Origin: AG25 sp035517615 | Lineage (GTDB): Bacteria; Gemmatimonadota; Gemmatimonadetes; Gemmatimonadales; GWC2-71-9 | Length of the DNA stretch: 21,904 bases | Assembly: GCA_035517615.1 (NCBI GenBank) | Contig: DATIYM010000045.1 | Location: 1-21,904, forward strand | Direction: 5' to 3' | Shown here: in pieces, positions 15,068 through 21,904 of the stretch | How positions within the stretch are numbered: the stretch's first letter is position 1 | Layout of the letters: each line of letters begins with the position of its first letter | Made by a program: the position numbers and the translations under genes | The notes under the pieces: generated by a model | Told to the model about the DNA's origin: nothing | Databases searched by the model: none | What the model saw: the letters and a program-made list of their open reading frames with translations, nothing else

Positions 15068-16379
15068 GACGCGCGCACTTCTCACACTCCTCATCGCCGC
15101 TCCGGCATTCGAGGTCGCGGCGCAGGCGCCTGCCCCCCTGAAACTCTCGTTTGCCGACGCGGTGAGTCACGCGACGGGGAACGCTCCCGCGGTGACCATC
15201 GCCGGGCTGCGTACCGAAGAGGCGGGTGCCCGGGAGCGCGTCGCGCGAGCACCGCTCTTGCCGACGTTCGCGATCGGCGGGACGTATCTCAATCGCTCGT
15301 TCAACAGCCGCTCCATCGGGATCACTTTCCCCGGCATTCCGGAGTTGATTGGTCCGTTCAACAACTATGACGGCCGGCTCACCGCGACGCAGACAGTGCT
15401 CGACCTGTCGAGCATGGCGCGAGTCCGTGCCGCGAAAGCGGCCGTCACGGGCAGCACGGCGGACGAGCGCGCCGTCGTCGAAAATGCAGCGCTAACCACG
15501 GCCCTCGTGTATCTGCGCGGGACGCGCTCGCTGGCGCTCGTGTCCGCCCGCCGGGCCGACTCGAGCATTGCCGCGGAGCTGGTCCATTTGGCTGAGGAGC
15601 AGCGCAAGGCGGGCGTGAGCGCGGCGATCGATGTCACGCGCGCCCGAACGCAGCTGGTCGTCGCCGAGGGCCAGCTGATTCTCGCGGCCGACGCGAGCGA
15701 CCGCGACCGGATCGACCTGGCGCGCACCCTCGGGCTCGATCCCGCGACACCGATCCAATTGACGGACACGCTGTCGTCGGCGCTCGCGGTCGTGCCGCGG
15801 CCCGAGAACCGGGACTCGGCCATCGCGCGGGCGCTCGAGGATCGTCCGGATCTCGCGGCCGAACACGCCCGGGGCGATGCGGCCCGCCAGGCCAGCTCGG
15901 CCATTTCCGCCGAGCGTCTACCGCGGCTCGCTGTCGAGGGGGACTATGGCGTGAACGGTCCCACCGTGCCGAGCGCGATCATGACGCGCCAGCTTGCCGT
16001 GTCTTTGAATATCCCGCTGCTCGACGGCTTCGGACGCGAGGGACGGAAAGCCGAACAGGACGCGCTCGCGCGCGAGTCCGACGTCCGCGAGCACGACCTG
16101 CGCCAGCAGATCGCGGCAGATATCGACGTCGCGGTAATCGAGATCAACGCGGCCGAGGCGCAACAGCAGATCGCGGCGGAGCGGCTGCGGCTTGCCGAAG
16201 ACGAGCTGTCGCAGTCGCGGGAACGATTCGCCGCGGGGGTCGCGGGGAACATCGAGGTCATCAACGCGCAATCCTCGTTGATCCTGGCCCGCGACGCCGA
16301 CATCGAGAGCCGCTTTGGCGCTGCCAATGCGCGGGTGGCGCTGGCCCGGGCCCTTGGGATGGCGCGGACGTTGCACTAA
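15060..16379 (+). CDS. TolC/OprM-type outer-membrane efflux channel
   Basis: Encodes 439 residues. The ATG at 15060 opens a signal peptide (MHRTRALLTLLIAAPAFEVA, then AQ), whereas an upstream in-frame ATG does not. The mature protein has the two internally related TolC repeats: long Ala/Arg/Glu-rich helices (about 45-75, 150-215, 255-290 and 335-430) and short beta segments (FAIGGTYLNRSFNS; RLAVEGDYGVNGPTVPSA). The terminal repeat RERFAAGVAGNIEVINAQSS is characteristic. It works as the outer-membrane exit duct for the adaptor and MFS pump encoded downstream. Confidence 0.92.
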   Translation: MHRTRALLTLLIAAPAFEVAAQAPAPLKLSFADAVSHATGNAPAVTIAGLRTEEAGARERVARAPLLPTFAIGGTYLNRSFNSRSIGITFPGIPELIGPFNNYDGRLTATQTVLDLSSMARVRAAKAAVTGSTADERAVVENAALTTALVYLRGTRSLALVSARRADSSIAAELVHLAEEQRKAGVSAAIDVTRARTQLVVAEGQLILAADASDRDRIDLARTLGLDPATPIQLTDTLSSALAVVPRPENRDSAIARALEDRPDLAAEHARGDAARQASSAISAERLPRLAVEGDYGVNGPTVPSAIMTRQLAVSLNIPLLDGFGREGRKAEQDALARESDVREHDLRQQIAADIDVAVIEINAAEAQQQIAAERLRLAEDELSQSRERFAAGVAGNIEVINAQSSLILARDADIESRFGAANARVALARALGMARTLH

Positions 16380-16425
16380 ACGACCGTTCATCAACCGACA
16401 ACCTGTCACGAAAGCCGAACACCGT

Positions 16426-17490
16426 ATGGCAACGACCACGAGACCCGAGACGGCCGCTCCCGCGAGACCGGAGACCCCAGCTGCTCACGGTCCTCCAGCC
16501 TCCCCTTCGCCGGCGCCACCCGCCGCCCCGCCCCGGGGCCGTCGCGGGACGGTGTTCATTGTCATGGGCGCCGTGCTGGTGTTGCTGATCGCGCTCGGCG
16601 CGCGGCGCTGGTGGTACGGCCGGTCGCACGTGTCGACCGACGACGCCCAGGTCGATGGGCACATCACTCCTATTCTGCCCAAGGTGGGTGGTTTCGTAAC
16701 CGCCGTGCGCGTGGATGAGAATCGCCCGGTCAAAGCGGGCGATACCCTGGTCGTGCTCGACGATCGTGACTTTCAGGCCCGGCTGGCGCAGGCGGAGGCC
16801 GACCTTGCCGTTGCGCTCGCCAGCGTCGGCAACAAGGCGAGGGTAGGCCAGGCGGAAGCGGCGGTAGTGCAGGCCCAGGCGAACGCGACGAAGGCGCACG
16901 CGGACCTGTCGCGCCTCGAGCCTCTGGCGGCCCAGGACATCGTGAGCAAGCAGCAGCTCGATGCCGCGGCAGCGCAGGCGCGGGCGGCGGACGCGGCTCT
17001 CGCCGAGGCCCAGGCGGCGCTCGTGGGCGCGGATGCGCGCGTCGGCGCGGCGCGTGCGGCGCGCGATCAGGCAGCGCTCAATCTTTCGTATACCAGGGTT
17101 ATCGCGCCGGCGAGCGGCGTCGTGAGCAGGAAGACGGTCGAGGTAGGCCAGCTCGTTGCCGCGGGTCAGCCGCTCATGAGCGTCGTGCCGCTCGACGACA
17201 TCTGGGTGACGGCGAACATGAAAGAGACGCAGCTCGCGAACCTGCGGCCCGGTGACGTCGCGGAAATCGGCGTCGATGCCTACGGCGGCGAACAGTACTC
17301 CGGAAAGGTCGAGAGCATCTCGCCCGCGTCCGGCGCGAAGTTCTCGCTGCTGCCGCCGGACAACGCGACCGGGAACTACACGAAGGTGGTGCAGCGCATT
17401 CCGGTTCGGATCCGCTTCGACAAGCCGAACGACCTCGCCCGGCCGCTGCGGCCGGGGATGAGCGTCGAAGTCACCGTGACGACGAAATAG
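16426..17490 (+). CDS. EmrA/HlyD-type membrane fusion (adaptor) protein
   Basis: Encodes 354 residues. A Pro/Ala-rich cytoplasmic tail (1-40) leads to one membrane helix (41-59, GTVFIVMGAVLVLLIALGA). The EmrA hallmark STDDAQVDGHITPILPKVGG (70-89) follows. A biotinyl-lipoyl half (VRVDENRPVKAGDTLVVLDD), an alpha-helical hairpin (about 115-215) and the second half (YTRVIAPASGVVSRKTVEVG) are next, with a beta barrel to the end. It links the inner-membrane MFS pump to the TolC-type channel. It starts 46 bp after the channel stop, and the pump gene begins 2 bp after its own stop. Confidence 0.94.
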   Translation: MATTTRPETAAPARPETPAAHGPPASPSPAPPAAPPRGRRGTVFIVMGAVLVLLIALGARRWWYGRSHVSTDDAQVDGHITPILPKVGGFVTAVRVDENRPVKAGDTLVVLDDRDFQARLAQAEADLAVALASVGNKARVGQAEAAVVQAQANATKAHADLSRLEPLAAQDIVSKQQLDAAAAQARAADAALAEAQAALVGADARVGAARAARDQAALNLSYTRVIAPASGVVSRKTVEVGQLVAAGQPLMSVVPLDDIWVTANMKETQLANLRPGDVAEIGVDAYGGEQYSGKVESISPASGAKFSLLPPDNATGNYTKVVQRIPVRIRFDKPNDLARPLRPGMSVEVTVTTK

Positions 17491-17492
17491 CG

Positions 17493-19079
17493 ATGACGGC
17501 TGCCGCGGTCACAGCGCCCCTTTCGGCGGCGCCGGAAAGCGATCGCTTCAAGAATCGCTACATCATTGCGATCACCGTCTCGCTCGCGTCGGTGCTCGAG
17601 CTGCTCGACACGAGCATCGTGAACGTCGCGATTCCCCACATGATGGGGAATCTCGGCGCGACGCTCGACGAGATCGCGTGGGTGTCCACCGGATACATCG
17701 TCGCCAACGTGATCGTACTGCCGATCACGGGATGGCTCGCGGCCGTGTTCGGCCGGCGACGCTACTTCGCCGGCTCGATCGCGTTGTTCGTGATTTCCTC
17801 GTTCTTCTGCGGCAATGCGCACACGCTCGCGGATCTCGTCTTCTGGCGGATCGTTCAGGGGCTGGGTGGCGGCGCTCTCTTGTCCACGTCGCAGGCCATT
17901 CTGTACGAAGTATTCCCGCGCGAAGAGTTCGGGACGGCGATGGCGATCTTCGGCGTGGGCGTCATGGTCGGGCCGACGCTCGGACCGACGCTGGGCGGGT
18001 ACATCACGGACGCGTTCGGCTGGCCGTGGATCTTCTACATCAACATCCCGATCGGGATGCTCGCGTTGGCGCTGTCGCTCACATTCGTGCAGAACTCGAG
18101 GTTCGCGCAGAAGGTGGACCGCGTCGATTATGTTGGTCTGGTGCTGCTCGCGGCCGGTATCGGGACGCTGCAGACGATGCTCGAGCGTGGCGAGCGCCTC
18201 GATTGGTTCGAGTCCTCCCAGGTCACGGCGCTCGCCGTCATTTCGGCGGTATCGCTGGCGGGGTTCATCTGGCACGAGCTGACGACCGATCATCCCGTCG
18301 TCGATCTTCGCATTCTCAAGAGCCGCCAGCTGGCGGTCGGCGTCATGTTCGGCGGCGTGCTCGGCGTGTGTCTGTATGCCACGGTATTCGTGCTGCCGGT
18401 CTACCTGCAGAGCCTGCAGGGGTTCACGGCCGAGCAGACGGGATTCGTGATTCTGCCCGGGGCGCTGGCCAGTGCGTTCACCATGGCGGTCATGGGGCGA
18501 CAGCAGGGGAAATTCGACGCCCGGCTCTCGATCCTCGTCGGCGTGGGGATCTTCGCGCTCTCGATGTGGAAGCACGCGCATTTCACCACGGAGAGCGGGA
18601 TGTCGGACTTCTTCTGGCCGCTGATTTTCCGCGGCGTGGGGCTCGGGCTGATCTTTGTGCCGCTCACAAATCTGGCCCTGGCGGACCTGCCCATGGCGAA
18701 GATCCCGAACGGGACGGGCTTGTTCAACCTCATGCGTCAGCTTGGCGGCTCGGTCGGGATCGCGCTCTCGGCCACGCTGCTGCAGCGGTTTCAGGCCATC
18801 CATCGCGCTGACCTCATCGCGAACGTGTCGGAGTACAGTGAGGCGACCCGGGAGCGGCTGAGCGGGATAGCGGCCCGCTTGATCGCCACCGGCACGCCCG
18901 AGCCGATCGCCAACATGAAGGCATTGCGGGTGCTGGACGGCCTCGTGACGCGCCAGGCGATGATGCTGTCGTTCGAGCAGCTATTTCTCTTGTTCGGGGC
19001 GTCGTTCGTGTTGTCGCTGCCGTTGCTACTGCTCATGCACAAGAGCAAGGGCGGGCCCGGGGGAGGTATGGCGCATTGA
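17493..19079 (+). CDS. EmrB/QacA-type MFS drug:H+ antiporter (DHA2, 14 TM)
   Basis: Encodes 528 residues with about 14 hydrophobic segments. Visible DHA2 motifs are LDTSIVNVAIPHM (38-50, with the conserved membrane Asp), GWLAAVFGRRRYF (motif A, about 80-92), a QGLGGGALL loop, and motif C VGVMVGPTLGPTLGGYITD followed by WIFYINIPIG. Helices in the second half include LAVGVMFGGVLGVCLYATVF. The protein exports amphipathic compounds across the inner membrane using the proton gradient. With the adaptor and TolC-type gene it forms a complete EmrAB-TolC-like pump. The substrate is unknown. Confidence 0.95.
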   Translation: MTAAAVTAPLSAAPESDRFKNRYIIAITVSLASVLELLDTSIVNVAIPHMMGNLGATLDEIAWVSTGYIVANVIVLPITGWLAAVFGRRRYFAGSIALFVISSFFCGNAHTLADLVFWRIVQGLGGGALLSTSQAILYEVFPREEFGTAMAIFGVGVMVGPTLGPTLGGYITDAFGWPWIFYINIPIGMLALALSLTFVQNSRFAQKVDRVDYVGLVLLAAGIGTLQTMLERGERLDWFESSQVTALAVISAVSLAGFIWHELTTDHPVVDLRILKSRQLAVGVMFGGVLGVCLYATVFVLPVYLQSLQGFTAEQTGFVILPGALASAFTMAVMGRQQGKFDARLSILVGVGIFALSMWKHAHFTTESGMSDFFWPLIFRGVGLGLIFVPLTNLALADLPMAKIPNGTGLFNLMRQLGGSVGIALSATLLQRFQAIHRADLIANVSEYSEATRERLSGIAARLIATGTPEPIANMKALRVLDGLVTRQAMMLSFEQLFLLFGASFVLSLPLLLLMHKSKGGPGGGMAH

Positions 19080-19849
19080 AGGCGCTGGTCACCGGCGCGT
19101 CGAGCGGATTGGGGCTCGAGTTCGCGAAGCTCCTCGCCGCGGACGGATACGAGTTGGTGCTCGTGGCGCGGCGGCACGATCGACTGGTGCAGTTGGGTGA
19201 GAGTCTGTCAGGCAGTTACAACATCAGGTACCGGGCGCTGGCGATCGATCTCGCCACGCCGGGTGCCGCCGCGGAAGTGGTGCGGCAGCTCGGATCCTCG
19301 CCGCTCGATATCCTCATCAACAACGCCGGTTTCGGGGCGCTAGGCGCGTTCGCGACCGTTGATCTTGCCACGGTGCATCAGATGGTCGAGGTGAACATCA
19401 CCGCGTTGACCGAACTTACGCGGCTCGTGCTACCGGGAATGCTCGAGCGGCGCAACGGGCGGATTCTCAACGTCGCGTCCACGGCGGGCTTTGTGCCCGG
19501 TCCGTTCATGGCCGAGTACTACGCGACGAAGGCGTACGTGATCTCGTTTACCGAGGCGCTGGCGGAAGAGCTGCGGGGAACGGGCGTGACCGTGACCGCG
19601 CTCTGTCCCGGGGCGACGCGGACCGAGTTTCAGGCGGTTGCGAACGTCGCGAGCTCGCGGCTCTTCAACATGCCGGGCGTGATGGACGCGGCGCCCGTGG
19701 TCAGGGCAGGGTACAACGGCATGATGCGCGGAAAGACGTTGGTCATTCCGGGGATCATGAATCGTGCGCTGCCGCTCGTGCTTCGCTTTTCGCCACGCAA
19801 GATGGTGGCGCGGGTGTCGCGGGTGTTTCAGGAGAAGGTGAAGAAGTGA
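19076..19849 (+). CDS. short-chain dehydrogenase/reductase
   Basis: Encodes 257 residues. The TTG at 19076 overlaps the pump stop (TTGA) and is preceded by GGAGG (19062-19066). Classical SDR motifs are present: cofactor loop TGASSGLG (6-13), NNAG (82-85), and the catalytic S135 with Y148-x3-K152 in the AEYYATKAYV segment. CPGATRTEF follows the active site. Basic residues R32/R33 after the second strand favour NADP(H). It is the last gene of the efflux operon, so it might modify the exported compound or act in lipid or xenobiotic metabolism; this link is inference from position only. Its stop is 3 bp from the stop of the next, convergent gene. Confidence 0.92.
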   Translation: MKALVTGASSGLGLEFAKLLAADGYELVLVARRHDRLVQLGESLSGSYNIRYRALAIDLATPGAAAEVVRQLGSSPLDILINNAGFGALGAFATVDLATVHQMVEVNITALTELTRLVLPGMLERRNGRILNVASTAGFVPGPFMAEYYATKAYVISFTEALAEELRGTGVTVTALCPGATRTEFQAVANVASSRLFNMPGVMDAAPVVRAGYNGMMRGKTLVIPGIMNRALPLVLRFSPRKMVARVSRVFQEKVKK

Positions 19850-19852
19850 AGG

Positions 19853-20530
19853 TCAGTGGTACGTCACACCAAGGCCGAATTCGATGAGCTGCTCGGAAAG
19901 CCCTTCGACCGTCTCCAGGCCGCTGCGTGACTCTCCCGGAAAAGCTCGAAAGAGCATTCGGAAGTTTGGCGTGACCAGCACATGCTGATCGGCATCAAAC
20001 GCATAGCCGGCGCCCATCCCGAAGTCCCAACCACAGCACACGGTCATCCGATAGTAGGAGAACCCGAGGTCGCCTGTAACGACGAATCCCTGTTTCGCAT
20101 GAGCGGCGGAATGTGACGATGGGAAGTACGACACGGTCGCGAGGAAGTCTGCCGTTGGATGCGACGCGACTCCCTCTGTCCACGAAGTATTGAGCGCTCC
20201 CCCGAGTTGCACCGATCGACCGAGCATTCCGCCGCCAGAAACAAGCAAACTGTACGTCGCTCCAGACTTCGGCCGGATATCAGGAGAAGGCTGCTCGTTC
20301 CCGCACGGGGGGTAAACGATGCCAGGAAGATCCGAGTACCCGCAGGCGGGAGGAAAGCCTATTCCAACCCCTTCCGCGGAAGCACTCTGCCATCCGGTGC
20401 TTCCCTGAGCGGAGGCCCACAAGTGACCGACGCGGGTTTCGACCTGGGCTGCGACCGGGTCAAGCCCGACGCCAACGGAGAACACCAAAACAGCAGCGGC
20501 CGACAGATTGCCCATTCCGAAACCTAACAC
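19853..20530 (-). CDS. predicted secreted/outer-membrane protein, unknown function
   Basis: Encodes 225 residues from a GTG at 20530; an ATG at 20515 is an equally possible start. A hydrophobic export segment (NLSAAAVLVFSVGVGLDPVA) ends in AQ, a usual cleavage context here. The mature part has strand-like segments (VQLGGALNTSWTEG; GFVVTGDLGFSYYRM; FGMGAGYAFDADQHVLVTPN; IEFGLGVTYH at the C-terminus) fitting an outer-membrane beta barrel of about 8 strands. Four Cys (two in FPPACGYSDLPGIVYPPCG, two in TVCCGW) may form disulfides. No named family is recognised. Base composition is slightly less GC-rich than its neighbours. Confidence 0.65.
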   Translation of the reverse strand: MLGFGMGNLSAAAVLVFSVGVGLDPVAAQVETRVGHLWASAQGSTGWQSASAEGVGIGFPPACGYSDLPGIVYPPCGNEQPSPDIRPKSGATYSLLVSGGGMLGRSVQLGGALNTSWTEGVASHPTADFLATVSYFPSSHSAAHAKQGFVVTGDLGFSYYRMTVCCGWDFGMGAGYAFDADQHVLVTPNFRMLFRAFPGESRSGLETVEGLSEQLIEFGLGVTYH

Positions 20531-20620
20531 CGACAGGTCTCGATGGTCACTTGCACGGCAACGCGGGCCGTCCCGGGCTCATCCGTCCGATTGAAGTGCT
20601 GACGCCGCGGAATCCGTCCC

Positions 20621-20649
20621 TTGCCGGGCGCAGCCACACCATATATGCT
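20621..20649 (+). promoter_or_regulatory. vapBC promoter
   Basis: TTGCCG (20621-20626), a 17-bp spacer and TATGCT (20644-20649) form a good sigma-70 type promoter. Transcription would start about 7 nt after the -10, at or next to the ATG of the antitoxin at 20657. No Shine-Dalgarno sequence precedes that ATG, which fits a leaderless transcript. Confidence 0.55.
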
Positions 20650-20660
20650 AGCATATATGG
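20639..20660. promoter_or_regulatory. 22-bp perfect palindrome, VapB operator
   Basis: CCATATATGCT is followed directly by its exact reverse complement, giving 22 bp of perfect symmetry centred between 20649 and 20650. It covers the promoter -10 and the antitoxin start codon. Ribbon-helix-helix antitoxins bind such palindromes as dimers of dimers to repress their own operon, so the site is assigned as the autoregulatory operator. Confidence 0.75.
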
Positions 20661-20893
20661 CAACTACGCGCACGACGGTCTATCTCAGCGCCGACGATTA
20701 TCGCCGGCTCAAGGCGCTGGCCCGCGCTTCGGGACGGAGTACCGCGGAGCTCGTCCGCGAGGCGGTGGCGCAGTACGCGAAGCGTCATGCACCCCGCGTG
20801 CGGCCGGGGAGCGTCGGTGCGGGTAAGAGTGGCCGCGGGGATGTGGGCGAGCGTGCGGAGCAGCTGCTCCGAGGCATGGGCCGGCGCCGTTGA
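20657..20893 (+). CDS. ribbon-helix-helix antitoxin (VapB-like)
   Basis: Encodes 78 residues from the ATG at 20657 (an in-frame ATG at 20645 would add four residues). The N-terminal half is a ribbon-helix-helix DNA-binding domain: strand TRTTVYLS, helix ADDYRRLKALARASG, helix STAELVREAVAQYA. The C-terminal half is basic and Gly-rich, ending in an amphipathic helix (DVGERAEQLLRGMGRRR) that probably wraps the toxin. It represses its own promoter and neutralises the PIN toxin encoded by the overlapping next gene (TTGA junction at 20890-20893). Confidence 0.87.
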   Translation: MATTRTTVYLSADDYRRLKALARASGRSTAELVREAVAQYAKRHAPRVRPGSVGAGKSGRGDVGERAEQLLRGMGRRR

Positions 20894-21318
20894 TCGTCGC
20901 CGATACCGGCGCGATCGTCGCGTTGATCGATCGTGACGACCGGCACCACGCTGCCGTCCTCGCGACCTATGAGGACCAGCCCGATGAGTGGGTGCTGCCG
21001 TGGGCGATCCTGCCCGAAGTGGACTACCTCCTCTCCGAACATGTCAAAGGGCGGGCGCCCGAGGCGTTCCGGGCGGATCTGGCCTCAGGAGCGTATGCCG
21101 TCATTTGGGGCGACGAGCGCGATCTGGCGCGCGCCCACGCCTTGTGCACGCGGTATCATGGTTTGCGCATGGGATTGGTGGACGGCGTAGTGATGAGCAT
21201 CGCCGAGCGATTCACGGCCAAGGCGATCGCAACCCTCGATCTGCGGCACTTCGGCGCGGTCGAGCTGCGCGCCAAACCTGCCCTCGTGCCGCGCGATCGC
21301 TCACCGCGGAGGCGTTAG
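20890..21318 (+). CDS. PIN-domain toxin ribonuclease (VapC-like)
   Basis: Encodes 142 residues from a TTG overlapping the antitoxin stop. The PIN acidic residues are all present: D5 in IVADTGAIVALI, E43 in ILPEVDYLL, D98 in LVDGVVMS and D117 in ATLDLRHF. VapC toxins are Mg2+-dependent endoribonucleases that cut specific tRNA or rRNA sites. The intact active site and coupled antitoxin indicate a functional module. The last 18 bp overlap the end of the convergent membrane-protein gene. Confidence 0.9.
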   Translation: MIVADTGAIVALIDRDDRHHAAVLATYEDQPDEWVLPWAILPEVDYLLSEHVKGRAPEAFRADLASGAYAVIWGDERDLARAHALCTRYHGLRMGLVDGVVMSIAERFTAKAIATLDLRHFGAVELRAKPALVPRDRSPRRR

Positions 21319-21804
21319 TGCACGGCCGTCTGCAGTAGCCGCGCTGCGTTGCGGCGTTGCGCGGCCTGCCGTAAGCACGAGCGCCACGTATACCATCGCC
21401 AGCCCCAGGTACTCCGCTCGCTCGAACGGACCGATGGCGTTCACGACCCAGTCGTACGTCATGGCCGATACCAAAGCGATGGTGTTGCCCACAAGCAGCG
21501 TCCACCAGGCCCACCGTTCTCCGCGGCGGAACGCCGTCACGGCAATGGCGCTCGCCATCACACCAAACGCCATATTGTAGACGCCATACATCCGGTAGAG
21601 CACGACCATATATGCAGCCGCGAGCGGAGACCGGCGCAGTAGCAGAGGCCAGGCGCTCCCCGAGAACCCCTCGTAACCGGCGGGGAGGATCGGCCTTCCG
21701 CCCGGTCCGAGCAGGTGATCGGGCGAGAGCGCCGCCGCGGCGCCCCACGCGATGAATCCGATATCGACGAGCAGGATCAGCATCGACGCGACCCGGTGGC
21801 GCAT
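21301..21804 (-). CDS. small polytopic membrane protein, unknown function
   Basis: Encodes 167 residues from the ATG at 21804; an upstream in-frame ATG at 21885 gives 194 residues but adds only a polar extension. Four hydrophobic segments are seen: MLILLVDIGFIAWGAAAAL, then LAAAYMVVLYRMYGVYNMAF, then WAWWTLLVGNTIALVSAM and YLGLAMVYVALVLTAG. No catalytic motif or named family is recognised. The C-terminal tail is Arg/Ala-rich. The gene is convergent with the VapC toxin gene, and the two coding ends overlap by 18 bp. Upstream bases 21805-21904 show no recognisable gene or promoter. Confidence 0.68.
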   Translation of the reverse strand: MRHRVASMLILLVDIGFIAWGAAAALSPDHLLGPGGRPILPAGYEGFSGSAWPLLLRRSPLAAAYMVVLYRMYGVYNMAFGVMASAIAVTAFRRGERWAWWTLLVGNTIALVSAMTYDWVVNAIGPFERAEYLGLAMVYVALVLTAGRATPQRSAATADGRALTPPR

Positions 21805-21904
21805 GGGCCAATCTACACCGTGGCTCGTCACAAGCCGAGGAAACGCGGCTTGATTAGCTTTGTCCCGCCAATGTCCGGCGAACACACGGTGACCTATTGG
21901 GCTC

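Noticed and set aside
17376..18803. 475-codon minus-strand open frame antisense to the MFS pump
   Set aside because: Product is Arg/Glu/His-rich low complexity, a GC-skew shadow of the EmrB-type gene.
17678..18811. 377-codon plus-strand frame inside the MFS pump gene
   Set aside because: Same-strand shadow in another frame; the Arg/Gly/Ala-rich product lacks any motif, and the pump frame is unmistakable.
21606..21615. CCATATATGC inside the membrane-protein gene, matching ten of the eleven bases of a vapBC operator half-site
   Set aside because: Single half-site in coding sequence without the symmetric partner; a secondary operator would need both halves.

Overview
This 21.9-kb window is chromosomal DNA from a GC-rich Gram-negative bacterium. 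Several features suggest Gemmatimonadota or a related soil lineage: abundant GTG and TTG starts, many start/stop overlaps, periplasmic and outer-membrane proteins with AQ-type signal peptides, a BTAD/AAA regulator outside Actinobacteria, and an F0 operon whose a and b subunits start with signal-peptide-like sequence. The phylum is an inference. There are about 22 protein genes, one probable gene relic, no RNA genes, no CRISPR array and no insertion sequence.

Layout. 1-3288, minus strand: a MoxR AAA+ ATPase, a small lipoprotein with conserved His/Cys motifs, and a SARP/BTAD-AAA regulator that runs off the left edge. 3289-3691: a gap holding what looks like a frameshifted YceI-family relic. 3692-6859, plus: the membrane half of F-type ATP synthase (atpZ, atpI, atpB, atpE, atpF, atpH). 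The catalytic genes atpA, atpG, atpD and atpC do not follow. The atpE cistron sits between an array of stem-loops upstream and a hairpin downstream. 6902-8730, minus: an outer-membrane-type protein and a 404-residue secreted protein. 8895-12415, plus: an M1 metallopeptidase with a long C-terminal extension, overlapped by a NapF-like ferredoxin carrying four [4Fe-4S] sites. 12447-14328, plus: a mannose-6-phosphate-isomerase-type cupin, an NDP-sugar pyrophosphorylase and a DinB-fold protein, closed by a hairpin.

14405-19849, plus: a five-gene operon of TetR regulator, TolC-type channel, EmrA-type adaptor, EmrB-type MFS pump and a short-chain dehydrogenase. It is preceded by a clear dyad operator. 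Together the genes form a self-regulated tripartite efflux pump with an attached oxidoreductase. 19853-20530, minus: an outer-membrane-like protein. 20657-21318, plus: a VapBC toxin-antitoxin pair whose promoter -10 and antitoxin start codon lie inside one perfect 22-bp palindrome. 21301-21804, minus: a small polytopic membrane protein.

The window is mostly ordinary chromosomal content; I did not find a convincing new multi-gene system. The less expected signals are in the non-coding DNA: the structured leader of atpE, the nested inverted repeats ahead of the M1 peptidase, the vapBC operator arranged for a leaderless transcript, and an 8-bp tandem repeat inside the peptidase gene.
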